This document shows positions 30,204 to 35,235 of a DNA stretch of 35,235 nucleotides, one piece after another. The DNA comes from Clostridiales bacterium. GTDB taxonomy: Bacteria > Bacillota > Clostridia > Oscillospirales > Oscillospiraceae. Where the stretch lies: the NCBI GenBank assembly GCA_022768185.1, contig JALEMS010000046.1, positions 1 to 35,235 on the forward strand. Reading direction: 5' to 3'. The position numbers were made by a program, and so were the translations under genes. Positions within the stretch are counted from its first letter, which is position 1, and the number at the start of each line of letters is the position of its first letter. The notes beneath the pieces are model-generated. The model ran no database searches. It saw only the letters and a list, made by a program, of their open reading frames with translations, and was not told the origin of the DNA.

Positions 30204-33200
30204 TTATTTCTCATAACGGATCCAGTCAGGGACCGTGACAAGCTTTGTCCAATGCTCATAAATGTCGCCCTTGTCGGCGTGCTCATGGCTGTTGGTGGCC
30301 TCCTGGACAGCCAGGTAATACCATGTACCGGGCTGATTGTCGGGCCAGACAACCATGCCGTCAAGCAGGTCCTTTTCCGTTTCAGGAATGCGCTTGAGCA
30401 CGCGGTTGATCATCGTCATCGCCTCGGCGCGGGTGATCGCCTGATTGGGACGGAACGTACCGTCCTCATAGCCGAGAATCCAGCCGAGGGACGCGGCGCG
30501 CCGGATTTCCTGCTCGGCCCAGTGGCCCCGGATGTCTGAAAAGTCGCCGGCTCCGGCGTTCTCTCCTGTGTCGAAGCGCGCGCAGATGGCGGCAAATTCG
30601 GCGCGGGTGATGCTGGCATTGGGCGCAAAGCCGTCCGCCGTGCGGCCCTTCACGATGCCAAGCTTTGCCATGGTGGAGACAGGCTGGTTGAACCACATGC
30701 CGTCGTCCACGTCGGTAAAGACGTTTCGCTTCGTGAGATTGCCGTCACGCACCTCATCCTTCAGCAGACGGAAGAAAATCGTGGCGACCTCCGCGCGGGT
30801 GATGCTGCCCTGCGGCTGAACAGGCCAGAGGCTCTCATCCTGCGTCGGCGCGCCGGTGCGGTAATCCTGCGGATAGCCGACGATGTAGGCAATGTGATCG
30901 TCTCCGTTGAGCATGGAGGGCACGCCCGTCTTCTCCCAGCCGGCATACACGGTCTTGTCGGTGGGCAGCCGAATCTCGCTGATGCGCTCGGTCAGCTCCC
31001 GGTCGGCATACCAGCCGGTGAAGGTGTAGTCCTCGCGCAGGGGAACCTTATCCAGCGCAACAAGCGCGCCGACGTCATAGCGCTCGTCGGGATACGCCGT
31101 ACCGCCGTTGGAGACGTAGTGCAGCGTGACCTTTTTGTCATCGCCACCGCCGGTACCGCCGCCTCCGCCGATGCGGTAAGACACGGTGGGCTTGAGAAAG
31201 TCCTCCGGCACGCCGCTCTCGTTGTTGGAGTCGACCGGGTAAATGGTGGCGCGCTCATTGGTGTACAGACCGTCGGCATGCTTCTCGCCGAAGCGGTCAT
31301 AGACGCCGTAGCTTCCCGAGGCGTTCTGCGGGTCGGTCAGCGTGACGGTATAGGTCAGCCGGACGGGCGCAAAGACAGTGATGGCTTCGTTGATATCCAG
31401 CACGAAGCACTCCCGATCGACGCGCCTTCCGCAGCCCAGCTCCTCTGCCGACGCGCCGTTCTGATAATAGCGCAGGACGAAGCGGTATCCCGTGCCGTGA
31501 TCGGTCTCCTGCTTGCCGAAGCCGTAGGCCGCGGTGCAGCCGGCATAGGCCTCATCGGTGAGCTGGGTCTTGTCCAGCGCCGTACCGCCGACGGTCAGCT
31601 CCAGACTGTCGGCGTCGCTGGCAAAGTCAAAGTTGTAGGCGTTGCCCTTGTTGTCCGTGCCGTGACCGATGACGTCCACGACCCTGGAGCCGGCATCGAC
31701 CAGCTGCACCAGCCGGTTCTGCAGCTGCGTGAAGACGGCGGCAGTCTCTTCGCCGGTGGGCCTGTTGGCAGTCTTGATGACGGTGATGCCGGCGGGCTTC
31801 AGCGCCTCCAGCATGCCGTCCTTGATGCCGGCCTTGTCGCGTGTATCATCGTTGAGATTTTCGTTGTTGACGATGGTCACGTGGGCAAATTCGGAGAGTG
31901 CAAGCAGCCGGTCGTAGACCAGGCAGGTGGACTTCTCAAAGCTGTGGAAGTTGCCGGCCTGATCCTGATAGGCGTCTGCCACGGTGTTTTCCGGCACTTC
32001 GTTCACGCCGCTGTAGAGGCTCCAGTAGCTGTCCCAGCTGCTGTCACGGAAGAAGCCGTCGGGCGTTTGGTCGCCCTCGTCGCGGTTTGCGAGCACATCT
32101 TCAAAGGTGGAATACTTGACCGGGCGGTACATGTAGCCCTGACGGTCGTTGCCGACACGCTTGCTCAGCGGAACGTTTTCATAGGTGGTGTCGCCGACCG
32201 TCAGGCTGCCGCGGTAGACATAGCCGTACAGGTCGCTGAAGAGGACAACGTGTTTTTCCGTGGCGCTGCCGGATTCGAGCAGGTCGGAAGCCATGTCAAG
32301 CGCCCACTCAATGTTGGTGCCGCCGACCTTTTGGGTCTGGCCCTCGTTGTCATAGGTCAGCTCGGTGCCGATGGCGTTCCGGATAGCGGCAAAGCTGTCG
32401 TCATCCTTGATGGAAACCAGGCCGGAATACTGCCCGCCGCTGGTGGCGCTGAGCCAGTCGCGGGAAACGGCGTCAAAGTTGACGATACCGAGATGCACGT
32501 CCAGGTTCTCCTTTGCGCGCAGCTCGTTGAGCAGGTTTGTGGCCGCCTCGGCGAAGATCTGGTTGCCGGCGCTGGTGTCGTCCAGCACAAAGACCACATC
32601 GATGGTCGGCTTGTACGAGGCGCTGGGCAGAGAGAGCGTCACGTCGGAGGTATAGACGCTGCCGCTCTTGTTCAGATTGGTGGCTTCCTTGGACTTGGAG
32701 AGCGCCGCCGGATTGTCCGGGTCGACCGGGACCAGACCGTGCGCCGCCTTGAGGGCCAGCACGCCTGCAGCCTCGCTCTCTCCGGGCATATACCGCTCGG
32801 CATACACCGGCTTGCTGTCGGCATTCCAGCGGGCGTCTTCTCCGTCCTGATACCAGCCGTCGATGGTGTGCTTCTGTGCGCAGCGAACGGTCAGCGTCAG
32901 ACCGTCGTCGGACTGTGCGTCCGTAAAGGCGACCTTTCCGCCGTCATACACGTAGATATCATCACCGGCCCTGGCCGCCGCGTTGTTGTACAGGAGGACC
33001 TCGTCGCTCATCGTGAACGTGCCCTTTGTACGGACGCCGCCGCCGTATTCATTGTCCTCGCTCAGACCGTTGCCGGTCACGATACCGGCATTCATCTCCA
33101 TGAACCCGGTCTGACTTTCAACCTGAATACCGCTTTTATAATTGTTGATGATCCGGACGTCTGCGCCGGCGTCGACCGTGCATCGGCCGGTACTGCCGAG

Positions 33201-34226
33201 CACACGGAACGCGCCGACAACCAATTGCTTTGCATTGCCTTCCACCAGAACATGCGAATCCTTGTCAATCGTAATATCTCTGCCAACAATTCCGTTATAA
33301 TCGTTGTTGATTGCGTTCACCGTGGATTTGACAATCTTCAGCCCGTTCGTGGAAAGCCCGTGACCGCGGTTATCCGTAAAGTACACCTCGGCGTTTGTTG
33401 CCGTAAAGTCGCCGCCGTTGGAAGCATTGCTGGTACAGTTCTGAACCGTGAATCTGGAATTCGTCACATGGATTTCCGGGCTGTTGACATAGCCGCGGTT
33501 GGTGCCGTCAATCAGGAACGTGCTCCCGCCGCTTACCCAGATGCCGGTGTTGGCAGTTGCGCCGAGCTGGATGCCCTGCCCGTTGACGCCCTGCGTGTTT
33601 TCCCCGTAAATCTCAAAGGCGGAACCGTTTTCCACATGGATACCGCAGCTTCCGCCCTCCGCCATGTAGATGGCGCAGGCCGTTACATCCACGTTGTTTG
33701 GATCCAGATACTTCGTTCCGGTCTGTTTTCCTTCTTTATCGTAAACCGGCTCGGTATGATCGTATGTACTGTCAAAACGGAACGTAATCCTTGCGCCGTT
33801 TTTCGCCGTCAGCGAACCGTTGAGAACCATGCTGAACCAGCCTCCGGCCTCGCCGTTGTCCGCCGGTTTTCTGTCGCCATCGGACTTGACCATCAGGTTT
33901 GCCCCGTCAAACACCAGCTCGCCGTTATAGCGCCAGCCGTACACGTCATAGGTCACCGTATGGCCGCCGGTGAAGGTCAGACTCTTGTAAAATGTTTTGG
34001 CAGGCGCACAGTCAGCCAGCAGCTCGATGGTATCGCCGTCCGCTGCCGCCTCGATGGCCGCGTCCAGCGTTTCGTACTTTGTGGTTACGGCGCTTTCACC
34101 CGTGCCGGTCGTGATCTGTGCCTCATATGTTTTTTCACTGCCGCCCTCATCGGCCAGCGCAGTAGCCGGCAGCAGGCTCAGCGCCAGCACAAGGCATAAC
34201 GCAATGGCCAGGATTCGTTTCTTCAT
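30204..34226 (-). CDS. Secreted VWA / SLH-domain surface protein
   Basis: This 1340-residue protein starts with a clear signal peptide (MKKRILAIALCLVLALSLLPATALA). Residues about 30-480 are rich in short beta repeats (for example NNDYNGIVGRDITIDKDSHVLVEGN), like a right-handed beta-helix. Residues about 535-800 form a von Willebrand A-like domain beginning IDVVFVLDDTSAG, a variant of the metal-site DxSxS. A glycine-rich linker near 1015 leads to an InlB/Listeria-Bacteroides repeat (about 1029-1095, YTFTGWYADREL). Three SLH domains (about 1103-1335) should anchor it to secondary wall polymers. It is probably an adhesin or surface-layer component. The ATG at 34226 has AAGGAGGA upstream. The N-terminal third looks more AT-rich than the rest, which suggests a mosaic origin. 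Confidence 0.9.
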   Translation of the reverse strand: MKKRILAIALCLVLALSLLPATALADEGGSEKTYEAQITTGTGESAVTTKYETLDAAIEAAADGDTIELLADCAPAKTFYKSLTFTGGHTVTYDVYGWRYNGELVFDGANLMVKSDGDRKPADNGEAGGWFSMVLNGSLTAKNGARITFRFDSTYDHTEPVYDKEGKQTGTKYLDPNNVDVTACAIYMAEGGSCGIHVENGSAFEIYGENTQGVNGQGIQLGATANTGIWVSGGSTFLIDGTNRGYVNSPEIHVTNSRFTVQNCTSNASNGGDFTATNAEVYFTDNRGHGLSTNGLKIVKSTVNAINNDYNGIVGRDITIDKDSHVLVEGNAKQLVVGAFRVLGSTGRCTVDAGADVRIINNYKSGIQVESQTGFMEMNAGIVTGNGLSEDNEYGGGVRTKGTFTMSDEVLLYNNAAARAGDDIYVYDGGKVAFTDAQSDDGLTLTVRCAQKHTIDGWYQDGEDARWNADSKPVYAERYMPGESEAAGVLALKAAHGLVPVDPDNPAALSKSKEATNLNKSGSVYTSDVTLSLPSASYKPTIDVVFVLDDTSAGNQIFAEAATNLLNELRAKENLDVHLGIVNFDAVSRDWLSATSGGQYSGLVSIKDDDSFAAIRNAIGTELTYDNEGQTQKVGGTNIEWALDMASDLLESGSATEKHVVLFSDLYGYVYRGSLTVGDTTYENVPLSKRVGNDRQGYMYRPVKYSTFEDVLANRDEGDQTPDGFFRDSSWDSYWSLYSGVNEVPENTVADAYQDQAGNFHSFEKSTCLVYDRLLALSEFAHVTIVNNENLNDDTRDKAGIKDGMLEALKPAGITVIKTANRPTGEETAAVFTQLQNRLVQLVDAGSRVVDVIGHGTDNKGNAYNFDFASDADSLELTVGGTALDKTQLTDEAYAGCTAAYGFGKQETDHGTGYRFVLRYYQNGASAEELGCGRRVDRECFVLDINEAITVFAPVRLTYTVTLTDPQNASGSYGVYDRFGEKHADGLYTNERATIYPVDSNNESGVPEDFLKPTVSYRIGGGGGTGGGDDKKVTLHYVSNGGTAYPDERYDVGALVALDKVPLREDYTFTGWYADRELTERISEIRLPTDKTVYAGWEKTGVPSMLNGDDHIAYIVGYPQDYRTGAPTQDESLWPVQPQGSITRAEVATIFFRLLKDEVRDGNLTKRNVFTDVDDGMWFNQPVSTMAKLGIVKGRTADGFAPNASITRAEFAAICARFDTGENAGAGDFSDIRGHWAEQEIRRAASLGWILGYEDGTFRPNQAITRAEAMTMINRVLKRIPETEKDLLDGMVVWPDNQPGTWYYLAVQEATNSHEHADKGDIYEHWTKLVTVPDWIRYEK

Positions 34227-34604
34227 TTGTTCCTCCTTCTTTCCATCAGAATATAAAGTGCTTGCTATTTCCCGCCGGGAGAATCGGGCATCTGTGCCGG
34301 CTGCTCTGCATCCGCACACAGCGGACGGCGGACATGCTGCGGTTTGACCGGATACCACCTCTCTCCGTACAACGCCGTTTTAACACAAACACACCCGAGG
34401 CATGCGCCAAAGGGCGTCAACTTTTTTATAATATAGCGTACTCACCGATGACTTTTATGTCGCTTTCTGTCGTATCGCACATTTTCCATCTCTCGTCTCA
34501 AAAATCATTGCCCGGCAACGCCCGTGGTTTACGCCAAGCCTGTAAAGCGTAATGACGAACCCGGACCCGGCAGCCCCGGGTATCCCGAATCTGCGGAGGA
34601 TGCG
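34227..34604 (-). other. Intergenic region upstream of the surface-protein gene
   Basis: This stretch of 378 bases has no gene I can support. An AT-rich block at 34422-34436 (TATATT/TATAAT on either strand) is a possible -10 for the surface gene, but no good -35 is found, and the resulting leader would be near 200 bases. A short GC hairpin (34565-34570 with 34576-34581) lies behind the minus-strand RHH gene without a U-run. No known riboswitch motif was recognised. Confidence 0.4.
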
Positions 34605-34787
34605 TCATGCGGAACGGCCATTCTGTTTCGCCTCCTTTTCCGCCTTCCGGGCTGCCAATCCAGCTGCAACCAGTTTACGAATCATTTCGGACTGGGTGCT
34701 GTCATAGAACATTTTCTTGGCCTCGTCCATCAGTTCCTCCATGTCGGGCGTAACTGCGAAAGTCATTCTCTTTCGTTCGGTCTCCAT
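34605..34787 (-). CDS. Small ribbon-helix-helix-like protein
   Basis: This is a 60-residue protein, METERKRMTFAVTP followed by two helices (DMEELMDEAKKMF and STQSEMIRKLVAAGLAARKAE). The short beta strand (RMTFAVT) and two helices fit the Arc/MetJ/CopG DNA-binding fold. The ATG at 34787 has GGAAG upstream. It is transcribed from its own strong promoter, divergent from a second RHH gene, and the shared region carries repeated TGAACCT motifs. Autorepression is likely. It might be an antitoxin, but no toxin follows it. Confidence 0.7.
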   Translation of the reverse strand: METERKRMTFAVTPDMEELMDEAKKMFYDSTQSEMIRKLVAAGLAARKAEKEAKQNGRSA

Positions 34788-34831
34788 CTCTCACTTCCTT
34801 TCTCAGTCTGAACTTCTGAACCTTTTTAATT

Positions 34832-34861
34832 ATTATAGTTCATAGGGTCTGAACCTGTCAA
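34832..34861 (-). promoter_or_regulatory. Promoter of the minus-strand RHH gene
   Basis: On the minus strand there is TTGACA (34861-34856), an 18-base spacer and TATAAT (34837-34832). Two operator motifs lie inside the spacer. Confidence 0.9.
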
Positions 34862-34882
34862 CCCTCCTTCCAAAGCCTTTCC

Positions 34883-34911
34883 TTGACAGAACCTATGAAC
34901 CTGTGCATAAT
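34883..34911 (+). promoter_or_regulatory. Promoter of the plus-strand RHH gene
   Basis: TTGACA (34883-34888), a 17-base spacer and CATAAT (34906-34911). Two operator motifs overlap the spacer and a third lies just after the -10. The predicted start is only about 15 bases before the ATG, so the leader is very short. Confidence 0.85.
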
Positions 34912-34933
34912 ATGAACCAGGGAGGTGATTGGA

Positions 34934-35119
34934 ATGCCAACAGAAAAGCCGCGTTATACGGTCATCGTAGATGAAGAACTGCTAAAGGAGATTGATGATT
35001 TTCGATTTGAAAACCGTTACCCAAGCCGCTCCGCCGCAACATTAGCGCTGATTCGGCTCGGTATGAAGGCTCTGAAAAAAGAACAGGAGCAGAAAAAGGC
35101 AAAAAAAGAAGAGACCTGA
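34934..35119 (+). CDS. CopG-family ribbon-helix-helix protein
   Basis: This is a 61-residue protein with a beta strand (RYTVIVDEE) followed by helices LLKEIDDFRFENRY and SRSAATLALIRLGMKALKKEQEQ, the standard RHH layout with the PSRSAA turn. The lysine-rich tail (KKAKKEET) may add DNA or protein contacts. The ATG at 34934 follows GGAGGTGA by 5 bases; a GTG at 34925 overlaps that site and is rejected. It is probably a repressor acting on the operator array upstream. It may be the first gene of an operon that runs off the window. Confidence 0.8.
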   Translation: MPTEKPRYTVIVDEELLKEIDDFRFENRYPSRSAATLALIRLGMKALKKEQEQKKAKKEET

Positions 35120-35161
35120 TGATATGCAAGCGGCAGCTACAGCTGAAGCGTTCCCGTAAAC

Positions 35162-35235
35162 ATGGCTTCATCCATTGCAAGCCCGGAGGAGCAAGCCTTC
35201 GCCGACCGCCATTTCCTGTTCCCGGCAGCCCTCAC
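35162..35235 (+). CDS. Possible start of a further gene, cut by the window edge
   Basis: A frame from the ATG at 35162 is open to the end (begins MASSIASPEEQAFADRHF). It has no convincing ribosome binding site and is too short to identify. It would lie 42 bases after the RHH gene on the same strand. It may be real or chance. Confidence 0.25.
   Translation, partial: MASSIASPEEQAFADRHFLFPAAL

Larger units (their letters stand above)
34807..34919. promoter_or_regulatory. Operator array: seven TGAACCT-like motifs
   Basis: Copies of T(C/A)TGAACC(T/A) or close variants are at 34807-34814, 34815-34823, 34838-34846 (inverted), 34848-34856, 34886-34894, 34894-34902 and 34911-34919. Two copies fill the spacer of each of the two divergent promoters. 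Spacing of 8-10 bases between neighbouring copies fits tandem binding of RHH dimers on one face of DNA. Confidence 0.8.

Noticed and set aside
30894..34199. Very long plus-strand open frame (about 1100 codons) antisense to the surface-protein gene
   Set aside because: It has no family motif, an Arg/Gly/Val/His-rich composition, and lies entirely opposite a gene with clear domains. High GC and codon bias explain the lack of stops.

Overview
The window looks like chromosomal DNA from a GC-rich, anaerobic, low-GC-lineage Gram-positive bacterium, most likely a member of Clostridia (Oscillospirales is my best guess). The reasons are a T-box leader, strong AGGAGG-type ribosome binding sites, an NfnAB transhydrogenase, an SLH-anchored surface protein, DegV, DUF362 and ABC-F proteins, and Firmicutes-type gene order such as ddl-murF. 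The lineage is inferred from gene content, not from a marker search.

Left edge (1-2440): a cluster of palindromes, a TfoX C-terminal-domain gene broken by an in-frame TGA, an MmcQ/YjbR gene, then on the minus strand tcdA and a four-tRNA operon (Val-Phe-Gly-Cys) with a near-consensus promoter and a terminator. Region 2466-8627 is one minus-strand operon: an FHA-domain SEDS (FtsW/RodA) protein, a small transpeptidase PBP, an ABC-F ATPase and a DUF362 ferredoxin, with stop/start overlaps at two of the three junctions. Region 8700-11210 (plus) has a small papain-like amidase-domain protein and a T-box riboswitch, apparently with a Tyr specifier, that controls an acyl-CoA synthetase-like enzyme.

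Region 11300-15700 has a divergent pair: a Na/phosphate symporter with a PhoU-like tail and a P-type ATPase. Each is bounded by a perfect bidirectional terminator. Region 15770-23530 is a long minus-strand run: ybaK, uvrA, a small membrane protein, recD2, comF and mreB. It joins DNA repair and DNA processing genes to a cytoskeletal gene. Two tRNA-Ser genes lie divergently at 23627-23851.

Region 24150-30080 (minus) holds degV, the nfnA-nfnB transhydrogenase pair, and the ddl-murF pair for peptidoglycan precursors. Region 30200-34230 is a single 1340-residue secreted protein with a beta-helix-like part, a VWA domain, an InlB-type repeat and three SLH domains. The right edge (34600-35235) is a divergent pair of small ribbon-helix-helix proteins. 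Their shared intergenic region carries seven copies of a TGAACCT-like motif lying in and around two strong promoters, which is probably an autoregulated accessory or mobile-element switch.

The strongest candidates for new biology are the T-box-controlled acyl-CoA synthetase, the divergent RHH switch with its operator array, and the FHA-SEDS fusion with its operon partners.
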